From Rhodospirillaceae bacterium (GTDB taxonomy: Bacteria > Pseudomonadota > Alphaproteobacteria > Rhodospirillales > Casp-alpha2), in the NCBI GenBank assembly GCA_016845145.1, contig JAERTE010000064.1, positions 1-35,000 on the forward strand: a DNA stretch of 35,000 nt, given 5' to 3'. The position numbers and the translations under genes are program-made. How positions within the stretch are numbered: the first letter of the stretch is position 1; every line of letters begins with the position of its first letter. Below the pieces are notes generated by a model. The model ran no database searches. It was not told the origin of the DNA and worked only from the letters and a program-made list of their open reading frames with translations. Below are positions 17,218 through 27,503 of this stretch, piece after piece.

Positions 17218-18465
17218 ATGTCCACATTCCAGCCGGTGCGCGGCACCCACGATTTGCTGCCCGACGATTTCCGCCAGCACAAATGGGTCACCGATACAGC
17301 GCAGGAAATCGCCGAGCGTTACGGTTTCGACGAGATGACGCCGCCGGTATTTGAGTTCACGCCGGTGTTCGCCCGCACCATGGGCGAAACGTCGGACGTC
17401 GTCACCAAGGAAATGTACACCTTCCCCGACCGTTCGGGCGAGGAAGAGATGACGCTGCGTCCCGAGTTTACCGCCGGCATCTGCCGCGCCTTCGTCTCCA
17501 ACGCGCTTTATGACCAGGCACCCTTCAAGGTCTTCGCGCGTGGACCTTTGTTCCGCTATGAGCGTCCGCAAAAAGGCCGCCAGCGCCAGTTCCACCAGAT
17601 TGACGTGGAGATCATCGGTGTGCCGGGTCCGCAGGCGGATATCGAAGTGCTGGCCGTCGGTCGCCAAATCCTGGAAAGCCTGGGTGTCGCCCAGGATTGC
17701 AAACTACTGCTCAATACACTGGGCGATCCCGAATGTAGGGTGCAATACCGCGATATCCTGATCGCCCACCTGGAGCCCAACAAAGCCGAGCTGTCGGAAG
17801 AAAGTCAGACGCGGCTGTATCGCAATCCGATGCGGATTTTCGATTCCAAGTCGGAGCGCGACCAGGAAATCGTCGCCGACGCGCCGTTGCTGAAAGATCA
17901 CCTGAACGATACCTCAAAGGCCTTCTTCGACGAGGTGTGCGAAGGACTGAACCGCATCGGCATCGAATATACGATCGAGCCGGGCTTGGTGCGCGGCCTC
18001 GACTATTACACCCATACGGCGTTTGAATTCGTGACCGAAACCTTGGGCGCCCAAGGTGCGGTGATCGCGGGGGGGCGTTATGATGGCCTGATCGAACAGT
18101 TGGGCGGACGTCCGACACCGGGCATCGGTTGGGCCGGCGGTGTCGAGCGGCTGGCGATGATGGCCGGTGAAGTGAAAAAGCGCCGCCGCCCCGTTGCCAT
18201 GGTGCCCATGGGTACCGATGCCGCCCTGCGGGCTTTGGTCATCTCCCAGGACCTGCGCCAAGCGGGATACATGGTCGAGATGGGCTATTCCGGCAACATG
18301 AAGCGTCGCCTGGCGCGCGCCAACAAGGCCGATGCGTGCGTGGCGCTGCTGTTGGGCGACGATGAACTGGCCAAGGGCGTGGCCACTGTCCGTGACATGG
18401 AAACGGGCGAGCAAACCGAAGCCCCACTGGCCAATTTGGCCGAGTATCTTAACCAATATCGTTAG
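17218..18465 (+). CDS. hisS: Histidyl-tRNA synthetase
   Basis: A 415-residue class II aminoacyl-tRNA synthetase that charges tRNA-His. Motif 1 region is PPVFEFTPVFARTMGE (42-57). Motif 2 is FRYERPQKGRQRQFHQID (112-129). The histidine-binding motif is RGLDYYTHTAFEF. Motif 3 lies around GGVERLAMM. A C-terminal anticodon-binding domain of about 90 residues follows. The ATG at 17218 is preceded by AGAAAGG; the open frame upstream overlaps the end of ispG and is not part of the family. The gap to hemA is 9 nt. Confidence 0.96.
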   Translation: MSTFQPVRGTHDLLPDDFRQHKWVTDTAQEIAERYGFDEMTPPVFEFTPVFARTMGETSDVVTKEMYTFPDRSGEEEMTLRPEFTAGICRAFVSNALYDQAPFKVFARGPLFRYERPQKGRQRQFHQIDVEIIGVPGPQADIEVLAVGRQILESLGVAQDCKLLLNTLGDPECRVQYRDILIAHLEPNKAELSEESQTRLYRNPMRIFDSKSERDQEIVADAPLLKDHLNDTSKAFFDEVCEGLNRIGIEYTIEPGLVRGLDYYTHTAFEFVTETLGAQGAVIAGGRYDGLIEQLGGRPTPGIGWAGGVERLAMMAGEVKKRRRPVAMVPMGTDAALRALVISQDLRQAGYMVEMGYSGNMKRRLARANKADACVALLLGDDELAKGVATVRDMETGEQTEAPLANLAEYLNQYR

Positions 18466-18474
18466 CGAGACCGT

Positions 18475-19779
18475 ATGAGCGAACCCGCCGGCTTCCGCCG
18501 CCGGCCGCTCGTGGTCGGCGCCAATCATCGCACAAGTTCGCTTGGGCTGCGCGATCGCTTGTTCGTGGAGGATGCGCAGGTATCGGCGTTTCTCGCAAAC
18601 TTGCGCGAACGCGGCATCGCCCAGGCGCTGGTGCTGTCGACCTGTGATCGGGTCGAGGTGCAGGCAGTGGACGGCGGCCCCGATGACGCCGAAACGATTC
18701 TCTCCGCCCTGGCCGAGCACGGTGGCATGGCGCCCGAGGAATTGCGTCCGCAAAGCTATGCGTTGAGTGATGCGGACGCTGTTGCGCATGTTTTTCGTGT
18801 CGCCGCGTCCCTGGACAGCTTGGTGATTGGCGAGCCGCAAGTGCTGGGGCAGTTGAAAGCGGCGCACCGTCTGGCGCGGGATGCGGACATGACAGGCGCC
18901 GAATTGGAGGCCCTGATGCAGGCCGCGTTCAATGCTGCCAAACAGGTGCGGACTGAAACCGCCGTCGGCGAAGGCCCGGTCTCTATTGCCGCCGTCGCCG
19001 TGCAGGTGGCCGGTGATTTGCACGGCGACCTCGCGGCCCGTCGCGCATTGCTGATCGGCGCCGGCGAAATGGGTCAATTGGTAGGCGAGCATATGCTGGC
19101 CGCCGGACTTGGGTATCTGGCCGTCACCCATCCCATAGAGGCGCGTGCCGAGCCTTTGGCGCGCGCGCTCGACTGCCACCGTGTGACGTTTGACGCACTA
19201 GCCGAACAAATGGCCGAGGCCGATATCGTGCTGGCGGCCCTGGGCCGTCGCGAGCCGGTATTGGCGGCGGATATGATCCGTGCCGCGCTTAGAAAGCGCC
19301 GTTACCGGCCGGTGTTCGTGGTTGACCTGGCGGTGCCGGGCGATGTGGACCCGGCGGTCAACCGGATCGACGATGCGTTCCTGTACGACATTCAGGACCT
19401 AGAGCGCCTGGCGACCGAAACCCATGCCAAACGCCAAGCCGAAGCCGAATCCGGGCTGCGGATCGTTGCCGATGCGGCGGCTGGTTTTATGGCCGGACGC
19501 GCAGCTCGGGCGGCTGTTCCGGCAGTGACGCAATTCCGCGCCTGGGCCGAAGGGCTGCGTGAACAAGCGCTCGCGGAAGCATCGGGGGATGCGGAGAAGG
19601 CGACGCGGTTGCTGCTCGGCCGGTTTCTGCATGACCCCACCGTCGCGCTGAAACAGGCGGCGGAGGCAACGGACGCTACCGGAGCGGATTTGATTTTGCT
19701 GGAGCAGGCCTTGCGGCGCTTGTTTGCCCTGGAACCGGATGTGCCCGACACGGACAACGAAAAGGACAATGCCAAGTGA
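18475..19779 (+). CDS. hemA: Glutamyl-tRNA reductase (C5 pathway)
   Basis: A 434-residue enzyme that reduces glutamyl-tRNA to glutamate-1-semialdehyde, the first committed step of the C5 route to haem. The N-terminal catalytic domain has [15 protein letters not shown] and the active-site C57 in LSTCDRVEV; the usual family form is STCNRTE, so N and T next to the catalytic Cys are D and V here. [17 protein letters not shown] (112-128) is typical. The NADPH domain has [12 protein letters not shown] (191-202), and the C-terminal dimerisation helix domain follows. Many alphaproteobacteria use 5-aminolevulinate synthase instead, also called HemA. The stop overlaps prfA by 4 nt, the hemA-prfA-prmC order also seen in E. 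coli. Confidence 0.94.
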   Translation: MSEPAGFRRRPLVVGANHRTSSLGLRDRLFVEDAQVSAFLANLRERGIAQALVLSTCDRVEVQAVDGGPDDAETILSALAEHGGMAPEELRPQSYALSDADAVAHVFRVAASLDSLVIGEPQVLGQLKAAHRLARDADMTGAELEALMQAAFNAAKQVRTETAVGEGPVSIAAVAVQVAGDLHGDLAARRALLIGAGEMGQLVGEHMLAAGLGYLAVTHPIEARAEPLARALDCHRVTFDALAEQMAEADIVLAALGRREPVLAADMIRAALRKRRYRPVFVVDLAVPGDVDPAVNRIDDAFLYDIQDLERLATETHAKRQAEAESGLRIVADAAAGFMAGRAARAAVPAVTQFRAWAEGLREQALAEASGDAEKATRLLLGRFLHDPTVALKQAAEATDATGADLILLEQALRRLFALEPDVPDTDNEKDNAK

Positions 19780-20846
19780 GTTTTGATCAGAACCTGGACC
19801 GGGTGTTGACCCGGCACGAAGAGTTGCAGGCCTTGATGTCCACCGACCCCATGCCCGCTGCTGACGAGTTTACTCGGCTTTCCAAGGAATACGCGGAGTT
19901 GACGCCGGTGGTCGACACCATCAACGAGCTGCGCGCTGCGCAATCGGAACTCGATGACCTGGATGCCATGTTGAGCGACGAAGACGACGCGGAAATGCGG
20001 GAAATGGCTGAAGAGGAGCAGCGCGAGTTGCAAACCCGCTTGCCGGAGTTGGCGCGCAAGGTTCAGGTTATGCTGCTGCCGAAAGATGAGGCCGATTCGA
20101 AAAACGCCATTTTGGAAGTGCGCGCCGGGACCGGCGGTGACGAAGCCGGTCTGTTCGCCGCCGATCTGTTTCGCATGTACCAGCGTTTCGCCGAAAACCG
20201 CAAATGGAAGTTCGAAGTGATGAGCGTGTCTGAAACCGGCATTGGCGGCTACAAGGAAGCCGTTGCATCGGTATCCGGTACCGACGTGTTCCAGCGGCTT
20301 AAGTTTGAATCTGGCGTGCACCGGGTCCAACGCGTGCCGGTAACGGAATCGGGCGGGCGCATCCATACGTCCGCCGCCACAGTGGCGGTGATGCCGGAAG
20401 CCGAAGAAGTGGATGTGCAAGTTGAAGAGAAAGACCTGCGAATTGACGTCTTTCGGGCCTCGGGGCCGGGAGGGCAGTCGGTCAACACCACCGATTCCGC
20501 TGTGCGCATTACTCACTTGCCGACCGGCATCGTGGTATCTCAGCAGGATGAAAAATCCCAGCACAAAAACAAGGCCAAGGCGATGCGGGTGTTGCGCGCC
20601 AGATTGTACGAGCGCGAACGCGAGATGCTGGATGCCGAACGCGCCCAGGCGCGCAAAAGCCAAGTTGGCTCCGGAGACCGTTCGGAGCGCATCCGTACCT
20701 ATAACTTTCCTGAGCGCCGTGTCACCGATCATCGCATCAACCTGACCTTGCATCAGTTGGAAAAAGTTCTGAGCGGTGAGTTGGACGAGTTTATAGACGC
20801 GTTGCTGTCCGAAGATCAGGCGCAGAAATTGGCCGAACTGGCATGA
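19776..20846 (+). CDS. prfA: Peptide chain release factor 1
   Basis: A 356-residue class 1 release factor that recognises UAA and UAG. The stop-codon-reading tripeptide is PVT (188-190) in [20 protein letters not shown], corresponding to PAT of E. coli RF1. The catalytic GGQ is at 232-234 in [18 protein letters not shown] and is the site methylated by PrmC, encoded next. The start is GTG at 19776-19778, giving a GTGA overlap with the hemA stop; the product then begins [11 protein letters not shown], with normal RF1 length. It overlaps prmC by 4 nt (ATGA). Confidence 0.97.
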   Translation: MSFDQNLDRVLTRHEELQALMSTDPMPAADEFTRLSKEYAELTPVVDTINELRAAQSELDDLDAMLSDEDDAEMREMAEEEQRELQTRLPELARKVQVMLLPKDEADSKNAILEVRAGTGGDEAGLFAADLFRMYQRFAENRKWKFEVMSVSETGIGGYKEAVASVSGTDVFQRLKFESGVHRVQRVPVTESGGRIHTSAATVAVMPEAEEVDVQVEEKDLRIDVFRASGPGGQSVNTTDSAVRITHLPTGIVVSQQDEKSQHKNKAKAMRVLRARLYEREREMLDAERAQARKSQVGSGDRSERIRTYNFPERRVTDHRINLTLHQLEKVLSGELDEFIDALLSEDQAQKLAELA

Positions 20847-21778
20847 GCCGGCATGCGCCCGGCAGTGTCGGGTTTGTGCAGGATGCCGCGGCCCGCGTAT
20901 TCACCGATGCCGGCATTGATACAGCGCGGCTTGATGCGCGGTTGCTGATGGCGCATGGGTTGCAGCGCGATGCCGCCTGGCTTATCGGCCACCCGGAAGA
21001 GGAACTGACGCCGGCGCAGTTCGCGCATTTGGAAGCCCTTATTTCACGCCGCGCAGCCCGTGAGCCTCTGGCCTATATACTGGGCGGGAAAGAATTCTGG
21101 AGTCTGGAATTCAAGATATCACCGGCGACGCTTGTTCCCAGGCCAGAGTCCGAGACCTTGGTGGAGATTGTTTTGCGCCACCTCTCCGACAATGAAGCGG
21201 TGCCCAGGGTGCTGGATCTGGGTACGGGTAGTGGCTGTTTGGTGCTGTCCGTTCTGCATGAAGTTCCAGGTGCTGAGGGTGTTGGCGTGGACCGAAGCGC
21301 CGACGCCTTGCAGGTGGCCGGTGATAATGCAAAAAGGCTTGGGCTTGCGCCGCGGTGCCGGTTTATTGAAGGGAGTTGGTTTTCCGCCCTGGACAGCGGC
21401 GACATCGAACCCTTCGACGTTGTTTTGACCAATCCACCCTATATCGCGAATGCTGAAATGGCTGATCTGGCGCCGGAAATTCTCGGGTTCGAGCCGGCGG
21501 GGTCGCTGCGCGGCGGTGTCGACGGTCTTGATTGTTATCGGGAAATTATGCCGGGACTGGCAGCGTGGCTACGACCGGGCGGTTTGTTCGCCGGTGAGAT
21601 CGGCGAAACGCAAGGTGCGCAGGCAATGGCCTTGGCCTTGGATAGCGGCTTGGTGAATGTCAAAGTGCTCGAAGATGCGGCGGGCCGTCCGCGATGCTTG
21701 ATTGGTCATTGGCCGGTCAATGGCGAGGCGGGTGAAAAAAACGAAAAAATGGTTGGAATGCCCGGGCGATGCGTCTAA
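20843..21778 (+). CDS. prmC: Release factor glutamine methyltransferase PrmC
   Basis: A 311-residue methyltransferase that modifies the GGQ glutamine of release factors. The SAM loop is [17 protein letters not shown] (122-138). The catalytic NPPY is at 197-200 in [13 protein letters not shown]. The N-terminal helical domain contains [14 protein letters not shown]. The ATG overlaps the prfA stop (ATGA), so translation is likely coupled. The C-terminus extends about 20 residues past the usual end at HWPVN, with a Gly/Glu/Lys-rich tail that may be a late or neutral addition. This is the last gene of the tight run; 208 nt without an evident gene or terminator follow. Confidence 0.95.
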   Translation: MSRHAPGSVGFVQDAAARVFTDAGIDTARLDARLLMAHGLQRDAAWLIGHPEEELTPAQFAHLEALISRRAAREPLAYILGGKEFWSLEFKISPATLVPRPESETLVEIVLRHLSDNEAVPRVLDLGTGSGCLVLSVLHEVPGAEGVGVDRSADALQVAGDNAKRLGLAPRCRFIEGSWFSALDSGDIEPFDVVLTNPPYIANAEMADLAPEILGFEPAGSLRGGVDGLDCYREIMPGLAAWLRPGGLFAGEIGETQGAQAMALALDSGLVNVKVLEDAAGRPRCLIGHWPVNGEAGEKNEKMVGMPGRCV

Positions 21779-21986
21779 CGTATTGACGTGGGCAGCCCAA
21801 GGGGTTGCCGGGGTCCCTCGGGAATGAGGTTAGACCCGGAGCCATTTTCAGTGTCATGCCGAGTGTTTCCAGATTAGTCGGTTCGACGATTTGGGCGTAT
21901 TGAATCATTGGATATGGCAGCGATTGGGGGAGGCCGGCAGGTGTCGGTTCCGCAGGTACAAACAGCCAAAATGAAAACGGCAAGGT

Positions 21987-22649
21987 ATGATGAAACATAA
22001 CGCTGGCAATCGACGTTCGCGCAACCGTGGCGGTGGAAAACGCCAAGGTGGAGGCGGTGGGCGCAATAACTTTGAAAGCAACGGCCCTGAAGTCAAAGTC
22101 CGGGGCACGGCCCAGCAGGTGTTGGAAAAGTACTTGGCTCTTGGGCGCGATGCCGCGTCGGCCGGAGATCGGATCAAATCCGAGTCTTATTTCCAGTTCG
22201 CTGAACACTATTACCGCATCGCCAATGCGGATGGTGCGCTCAGTAAAAACCAGGGCGACAACCAAAATAATAACCAAGGTAGTGGCCAAAACCGTCGCGA
22301 CAACCGGCAGCAAAACCAGGATGCGCCAAAAGTGGACGGCTCGGGCCCGCAACCCGTCGTCGCGGAACCCGCTGACGGAGGAAATACGGAACCGCAAGCC
22401 GGTGAGGCGGAAGTGATCAGCACCGTGCCCGCAGCAGCGCCTGACGACGGTGCAGAGAATACGGGTGCGAACTCCGCTGCCAATTCAGACGATAATGTTG
22501 AAGCCGACAAGATCGATGAATCGGTATTGCCGGCTGCCGTTCCAACAGCCCCGGCCCCGCGTCGTCGTCGCCGGGCGAAAGTGAGCAAAGAAAAGGCCGC
22601 CGAGGCGACACCAGAGGCAACACCCGAGGTGGCGCCGGAAGTCGCCTAA
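21987..22649 (+). CDS. DUF4167 family protein, RNA-binding-like and low in complexity
   Basis: A 220-residue protein. The N-terminal 35 residues are Arg/Gly/Asn-rich (NRRSRNRGGGKRQ), followed by the conserved DUF4167 core PEVKVRGTAQQVLEKY and ALGRDAASAGDRIKSESYFQFAEHYYRI (about 34-79). The remainder is disordered: Asn/Gln-rich at 87-110, acidic and alanine-rich to 185, then RRRRRAKVSKEKAAEA and a TPE-type tail. The function is unknown; the composition suggests nucleic-acid binding. Two ATGs are adjacent; AAGG lies so close that the second (21990) may be the true start. Location downstream of prmC is typical for alphaproteobacteria. It is convergent with the MOSC gene, 30 nt between the stops. 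Confidence 0.85.
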   Translation: MMKHNAGNRRSRNRGGGKRQGGGGGRNNFESNGPEVKVRGTAQQVLEKYLALGRDAASAGDRIKSESYFQFAEHYYRIANADGALSKNQGDNQNNNQGSGQNRRDNRQQNQDAPKVDGSGPQPVVAEPADGGNTEPQAGEAEVISTVPAAAPDDGAENTGANSAANSDDNVEADKIDESVLPAAVPTAPAPRRRRRAKVSKEKAAEATPEATPEVAPEVA

Positions 22650-22679
22650 ACTTCTTCTCGAGACATGCTCTAAGTGAAC

Positions 22680-23456
22680 CTAGAGAGCCGCTGGCGGGCC
22701 GACGTGCAACTCATCGCCGGCGTTAATGGTGCCGCCGACCATAACCTTGGCAAAAACACCCATGTCCACGTGCCCGAACCCCATTTGCAGGGCTTTGGGG
22801 ATGTTGAGGTCACGCTCGGCCGTTTCGGGGTTGACGTTGGTCGCCGCGCAACGGTCGATACGTTCCGTGACGGCCAGTGTCGCATCGCCGATGCTAATCT
22901 CACGCCCCAGCCACTTGAATTCTTCCCAGGGTTCCAAACCATCAATCCACACATTGGCGCGGAAGCGTAGCGGATCGACCGGCTTTTTCGTCACCCGCTC
23001 CAGGTCGTTCACCGACGCCAGATTGAGCAGAGACAACACAGGGCTGGCATGGTCGGACAGGACATGGCCGCCGGCTGCTTCCACCAGTTTCGGCCGCCCT
23101 TTGGCTTCATCGCCCAGATAGGCGGCGAAAAACTCCTCAATGCCGATACGGCCGATCTTGTCGGTCAGCTTGCCGCGCGTTACTTGTTTGCCGCCACGCA
23201 GCACGGTTAGCGTATCCGTGGCATCGTCAAATCGGGTTTCCAGGCTAGCCAGTTTTTCCGTTCGCATCAGAGCGACGAACTTGGTTTTCGGCATCCATTC
23301 GCTGGCGGCGCCTTCCAACGGCGTCGAGCCCAGCAACAACGCAAAGCGGCGGTCGTTGGGGACGGCTTGGCCAGGGATCAGTTCGACCTGTTCCAGGGCT
23401 TCAGGCGTCAGGCTTTTGACCGGATGGCGATAGATATGGGCTATTGTGGCTGTCAT
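22680..23456 (-). CDS. MOSC domain-containing protein
   Basis: A 258-residue protein with an N-terminal MOSC_N beta barrel (IAHIYRHPVKSLTPEAL, about 4-20) and a MOSC domain. The likely molybdenum-cofactor cysteine is in ITERIDRCAATNVNPET, preceding RDLNIPKALQMGFGHVDMGVFAKV. Relatives include mARC and YcbX, which reduce N-hydroxylated compounds, but here there is no fused ferredoxin domain, so the electron donor is not evident. The start chosen is the ATG at 23454-23456; the ATG four codons upstream (23468) is possible. Neither has a strong ribosome binding site. It is divergent from clpB. Confidence 0.87.
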   Translation of the reverse strand: MTATIAHIYRHPVKSLTPEALEQVELIPGQAVPNDRRFALLLGSTPLEGAASEWMPKTKFVALMRTEKLASLETRFDDATDTLTVLRGGKQVTRGKLTDKIGRIGIEEFFAAYLGDEAKGRPKLVEAAGGHVLSDHASPVLSLLNLASVNDLERVTKKPVDPLRFRANVWIDGLEPWEEFKWLGREISIGDATLAVTERIDRCAATNVNPETAERDLNIPKALQMGFGHVDMGVFAKVMVGGTINAGDELHVGPPAAL

Positions 23457-23527
23457 GGTGCGTAGCATGCCTCATGGGCGTGACGAGTCAATGCATCGTT
23501 AACCCTGAAACGCTATAATCTTCGCCG

Positions 23528-23555
23528 CTTGCAGTCGCGTGCCGATATCCCATAT
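23528..23555 (+). promoter_or_regulatory. Sigma-32 (RpoH)-like promoter of clpB
   Basis: CTTGCA at 23528-23533, a 15-nt spacer, and CCCATAT at 23549-23555 match the heat-shock pattern (CTTGAA, 13-15 nt, CCCCATNT). It lies 88 nt upstream of the clpB ATG in the gap divergent from the MOSC gene. A perfect TATAAT hexamer at 23514-23519 could be a housekeeping -10, but no good -35 precedes it. ClpB is a classic RpoH target, which supports the call. Confidence 0.55.
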
Positions 23556-23643
23556 CAGTACGAGAGAAACCGCAGCCGACGAAGGGTTTTGCATTGCCAC
23601 CAAGTGGGATGCCGGGTCCGGTCGAAAGGAGAGGTTGTTGACC

Positions 23644-26235
23644 ATGGAGTTCGAGAAGTACACCGAGCGCGCGCGCGGTTTTGTCCAGAACGCGCAGGGC
23701 CTGGCGCTCAAATCCAACCACCAGCAATTGACACCACTGCATATCTTGAAAGTGCAGTTGGAAGACCGCGAAGGACTGGCGTCCAACCTGATCGACGCGG
23801 CCGGGGGCTCATCGGCGCGCGCTTACGAAGCCGTTAACGCGGCTTTCGCGAAGATTCCCAAGGTCGAGGGAGCGGGCGCGGGACAGATTTACCTGGCGCC
23901 GGAAACCGCACGTTTGTTCGAACAGGCCGAGCAAGCCGCCGAGAAAGCCGGTGACAGTTTCGTGACGGCTGAGTACCTGCTGCTGGCCTTGGCCATGGCG
24001 GCGGGTACGGAAGCGGCGAATATCCTGAAAGATATCGGCGTCACGCCGCAGAACCTGAACAGCGCTATCAGTGATTTCAGGAAAGGCAGGAAGGCCGACA
24101 GCGCTTCAGCCGAAGATAACTACGACGCGCTCAACAAATATGCGCGTGATCTCACCCATGACGCCGCCGAAGGCAAGACCGATCCGGTGATTGGCCGCGA
24201 TGAGGAAATCCGCCGCACCATCCAGGTGCTCAGCCGCCGCACCAAGAACAATCCCGTCTTGATCGGTGAGCCGGGCGTCGGAAAGACCGCCATCGTTGAA
24301 GGATTGGCACAACGCATTATTGCCGGCGACGTGCCGGAAAACCTGAAGCAAAAGCAACTGATGGTGCTGGATCTGGGCGCCTTGGTCGCCGGCGCCAAGT
24401 TCCGCGGCGAGTTTGAGGAACGCTTGAAGGCCGTGCTGCAGGAAGTGACCGCGTCCGCCGGTCAGATCATTCTGTTTATCGACGAGATGCACACCTTGGT
24501 CGGCGCCGGGGCGTCGGAAGGGTCCATGGATGCATCGAACCTTTTGAAACCCGCGTTGGCGCGCGGCGATTTGCATTGTGTCGGCGCCACCACGCTGAAC
24601 GAATACCGCAAGTACGTGGAAAAAGACGCCGCCCTGGCTAGGCGCTTTCAACCGGTGTTTGTCTCCGAGCCCAGTGTCGAGGACACCATCTCGATCCTGC
24701 GCGGCATCAAGGAGAAGTATGAACTTCACCACGGCGTGCGCATCGTCGACGGCGCGCTGGTGGCCGCGGCGACGTTGTCCAACCGTTACATCACCGACCG
24801 CTTTTTGCCCGACAAGGCCATCGATCTGGTCGACGAGGCGGGATCGCGGCTGCGCATGCAGGTCGATTCCAAACCCGATGAATTGGACGAGTTGGACCGC
24901 CGCATCATCCAAATGAAGATCGAGCGCGAAGCCATCAAGAAGGAAGACGACGCCGCGTCGCGTCAACGCCTAGAAAAATTGGAAACGGAACTCGCCGGTC
25001 TCGAAGAAGAGTCCCGCACGTTCACCGCCCAATGGGAATCGGAAAAGGCGCAACTGGCCGACACCACCAAGGGCAAGGAAGAGCTGGAGCGCGCGCGGAT
25101 GGCGGTGGAACGCGCCATGCGCGAGGGCCGCCTCGAAGAAGCCAGCGAGTTGCAGTACGACCTGATCCCCAGGCTGGAGGACCAAGTGCGCCGGGCCGAG
25201 CAGGCCGAGGCCACCCGCATGGTCGAGGAATCGGTCACCGATGAGCACGTGGCGCGGGTGGTTTCGCGCTGGACCGGCATTCCTGTCGACAAAATGCTGC
25301 AGGGCGAACGCGAAAAATTGCTGCACATGGAAGATGCGCTCAGGGGCCGTGTCGTCGGTCAGGAAGAGGCGCTGGTTGCCGTCTCCAACGCGGTGCGCCG
25401 TGCGCGCGCCGGCCTGCAGGACGTCAACCGACCGATCGGATCGTTTCTGTTCTTGGGGCCCACGGGCGTCGGCAAGACGGAACTGACCAAAGCCTTGGCG
25501 GCGTTTCTGTTCGACGACGAACAGGCCATGGTGCGCATCGATATGTCCGAATATATGGAGAAGCATGCCGTGGCGCGGCTGATCGGCGCGCCGCCGGGTT
25601 ATGTGGGCTACGACGAAGGCGGCGCCTTGACCGAAGCCGTCCGCCGCCGGCCCTACCAGGTGATTTTGTTCGATGAGGTGGAGAAGGCGCATCCGGACGT
25701 GTTCAACGTGTTGCTGCAGGTGCTCGATGACGGGCGGCTGACCGACGGCCAGGGCCGCACGGTGGATTTCCGCAACACCATGATCGTCCTCACATCGAAC
25801 CTGGGCGGCGATATTTTGGCCAATCAGGAAGAGGGCCACGATTCCGACGAGGTGCGCGCCGATGTCATGGAGGTGGTGAAGATGGCGTTCCGGCCGGAAT
25901 TCATCAACCGCCTCGATGAAATCATCCTGTTCCACCGGCTGTTCCGCGAGCATATGGACGGCATTGTCGATATCCAGATGTCGCGCGTCGCCAAATTGCT
26001 CGACGACAAGAACATCACGCTTGATCTGGACGCCGCCGCCATGGCGCGGCTGGCCGATCGCGGCTACGACCCGGTCTATGGCGCACGGCCCTTGAAACGC
26101 GTCATCCAGACCGACCTGCAGAACCCGCTGGCAAGCTTGTATCTGGAAGGCCGCATCAAAGAGGGCGACACGGTCAAGGTCTCGGCCACGCCAGAGGGCC
26201 TGACCTTCAACGGCGCTTTGGCGGAAGCGGCGTAA
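23644..26235 (+). CDS. clpB: ATP-dependent disaggregase ClpB
   Basis: An 863-residue Hsp100 chaperone that threads aggregated proteins through a hexameric ring together with DnaK. The N domain spans about 1-145. NBD1 has Walker A GEPGVGKT (208-215) and [19 protein letters not shown]. The coiled-coil middle domain, rich in Glu/Arg heptads, spans about 410-520. NBD2 has Walker A GPTGVGKT at about 605-612 and [16 protein letters not shown]. The length is normal for ClpB and the middle domain distinguishes it from ClpA or ClpC. The ATG at 23644 gives the standard [13 protein letters not shown] start, with AAGGAGAGG upstream at a slightly long spacing. An in-frame open stretch upstream covers the promoter and is not coding. 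Confidence 0.97.
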   Translation: MEFEKYTERARGFVQNAQGLALKSNHQQLTPLHILKVQLEDREGLASNLIDAAGGSSARAYEAVNAAFAKIPKVEGAGAGQIYLAPETARLFEQAEQAAEKAGDSFVTAEYLLLALAMAAGTEAANILKDIGVTPQNLNSAISDFRKGRKADSASAEDNYDALNKYARDLTHDAAEGKTDPVIGRDEEIRRTIQVLSRRTKNNPVLIGEPGVGKTAIVEGLAQRIIAGDVPENLKQKQLMVLDLGALVAGAKFRGEFEERLKAVLQEVTASAGQIILFIDEMHTLVGAGASEGSMDASNLLKPALARGDLHCVGATTLNEYRKYVEKDAALARRFQPVFVSEPSVEDTISILRGIKEKYELHHGVRIVDGALVAAATLSNRYITDRFLPDKAIDLVDEAGSRLRMQVDSKPDELDELDRRIIQMKIEREAIKKEDDAASRQRLEKLETELAGLEEESRTFTAQWESEKAQLADTTKGKEELERARMAVERAMREGRLEEASELQYDLIPRLEDQVRRAEQAEATRMVEESVTDEHVARVVSRWTGIPVDKMLQGEREKLLHMEDALRGRVVGQEEALVAVSNAVRRARAGLQDVNRPIGSFLFLGPTGVGKTELTKALAAFLFDDEQAMVRIDMSEYMEKHAVARLIGAPPGYVGYDEGGALTEAVRRRPYQVILFDEVEKAHPDVFNVLLQVLDDGRLTDGQGRTVDFRNTMIVLTSNLGGDILANQEEGHDSDEVRADVMEVVKMAFRPEFINRLDEIILFHRLFREHMDGIVDIQMSRVAKLLDDKNITLDLDAAAMARLADRGYDPVYGARPLKRVIQTDLQNPLASLYLEGRIKEGDTVKVSATPEGLTFNGALAEAA

Positions 26236-26247
26236 CCGCGCAGATCT

Positions 26248-26261
26248 GTGACGGGCGTCAC
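26248..26261 (+). terminator. Weak hairpin after clpB
   Basis: GTGAC-GGGC-GTCAC forms a 5-bp stem with a 4-nt loop 13 nt after the clpB stop, in the 76-nt gap before flagellin. There is no T-run, so it would at best help Rho-dependent termination. No sigma-28 or sigma-54 promoter for flagellin was recognised in this gap. Confidence 0.25.
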
Positions 26262-26311
26262 TGTGATGGCCTTCACTGCCAAAGCCACGCCATGCGGCTA
26301 CATTGGTACGC

Positions 26312-27133
26312 ATGACAGACATCACCTTGAGCGCCGCCACCCGCCAATCCGTGACGCTATTGCAGCGCTCGGCGGATTTGCGCGCCGAGACCACGCGGCG
26401 CTTGGGCACCGGCTTGCGGGTCGGGCGCGCGGGCGACGGGCCGTCGTCGTTTTTCCAGGCCCAGGGCTTGCGCAGCCGGGTCCAGGATTTGCTGGCCGCC
26501 AAGGACGACATCGGCCAAGCCGCATCGGCGGTGGAAAGCTCACTGGCAGGCCTCGATGCTATTGAAAATCTATCCCAGCAATTGAAGGGCCTGGCGCTGG
26601 CGGCCAGGGGCGGCACGGCGGAGCAACGCCAGGCCGCAGCAGCGCAGTTCGATGACCTGCGCGGCCAAATCTCGGCATTGGCCGAAGACGCCGGCTACAA
26701 CGGCACCAACCTGATCGCCGCCGACCCAGGTGACCTCGACGTCAGCCTGAACGAAACCGGCGCGTCGGGCCTCACGATCCAAGGCCGGGCTGCCGATTCG
26801 CACACGCTCGGCATCGGCACGGCTGCTGATGACTACGACAGCTTCGCCACGGATACGGATATTGCCGCCGCCGTCGCCGGTATCGATGCGGCCATTGCCG
26901 GCGTGCGCAGCCGGGCGGCGGGATTGGGTTCCAGCGTTGCCACCTTGCAGGTGCGCGACGATTTCACCCGCGATCTCACCAATACCCTGGACGCCGGCGC
27001 CGCCAAGCTGGTGCAGGCGGATCTGGGTGAGGAGGGCGCGAAACTGCTATCGACCCAGGTGCGTGAACAACTCGGCGCCGAGAGCCTGCGTATCGCCGCA
27101 CAGTCGCAATCCCTGATCGCCAACCTGTTGTAG
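26312..27133 (+). CDS. Flagellin, short alphaproteobacterial form
   Basis: A 273-residue flagellin, the exported subunit of the flagellar filament. The N-terminal D0/D1 part reads ITLSAATRQSVTLLQRSADL, then RLGTGLRV and SFFQAQGLRSRVQDLLAAKDD, as in Magnetospirillum-type flagellins. The C-terminal part has LGSSVATLQVRDDFTRDLTN and DLGEEGAKLLSTQVREQLG, ending in SQSLIANLL. The middle is short (about 135-190), so surface domains D2/D3 are minimal. The ATG at 26312 is preferred over a TTG three codons earlier. FlaF follows after 4 nt, consistent with a flagellin-regulator operon. It may be one of several flagellin paralogues, which the window cannot show. Confidence 0.9.
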   Translation: MTDITLSAATRQSVTLLQRSADLRAETTRRLGTGLRVGRAGDGPSSFFQAQGLRSRVQDLLAAKDDIGQAASAVESSLAGLDAIENLSQQLKGLALAARGGTAEQRQAAAAQFDDLRGQISALAEDAGYNGTNLIAADPGDLDVSLNETGASGLTIQGRAADSHTLGIGTAADDYDSFATDTDIAAAVAGIDAAIAGVRSRAAGLGSSVATLQVRDDFTRDLTNTLDAGAAKLVQADLGEEGAKLLSTQVREQLGAESLRIAAQSQSLIANLL

Positions 27134-27137
27134 GTGG

Positions 27138-27503
27138 ATGATGGCAAACCCGGCTCACATCTACGCAAGAAATGAGAGCGCCAGCGTAACAGGCCGCGTC
27201 GCCGAGGGCCGCGCCTTCGCCAAGGCGGCGCGCCTGCTTGGTGATCTGCGCGAGCGCCCCGCCGATACCGGCCTGCGCGACCAGGCCATTGCGTTCAACC
27301 GCGTTTTGTGGACCGCCGTACAGGCCGATATCACGGACCGGGCCAGCCCCTTGCCGGGGTCCCTGAAAGCCGGATTGCTGAGCCTCAGCCTGTTTGCGGA
27401 TGGTGCGCTGACGGCGCTCCGCACCAGCCGCGACCCGGCCCCCTTGGAGGCCCTGATCGCCGTCAACCGCGATATCGCCGGCGCTTTGCTAAGCGCCACA
27501 TGA
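27138..27503 (+). CDS. flaF: Flagellar biosynthesis regulator FlaF
   Basis: A 121-residue FlaF-family protein. The recognisable core is the helical block AFNRVLWTAVQADITD followed by LPGSLKAGLLSLSLFADGAL and LEALIAVNRDIAGALL, matching the NRxLWT and AGxxSLxL pattern of the family. In Caulobacter FlaF is needed for flagellin translation and secretion and works with FlbT; no flbT is adjacent here. Either of two tandem ATGs (27138, 27141) may be used, with TAGGTGG just upstream. The last codons lie inside the first copy of a 26-nt-period tandem duplication. Confidence 0.87.
   Translation: MMANPAHIYARNESASVTGRVAEGRAFAKAARLLGDLRERPADTGLRDQAIAFNRVLWTAVQADITDRASPLPGSLKAGLLSLSLFADGALTALRTSRDPAPLEALIAVNRDIAGALLSAT

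Noticed and set aside
17914..19179. 421-codon minus-strand open frame
   Set aside because: Antisense to hisS and hemA, which are both clear family members.
24970..26616. 548-codon minus-strand open frame
   Set aside because: Antisense to clpB; long shadow frames are expected in GC-rich genes, and the product has no recognisable domain.
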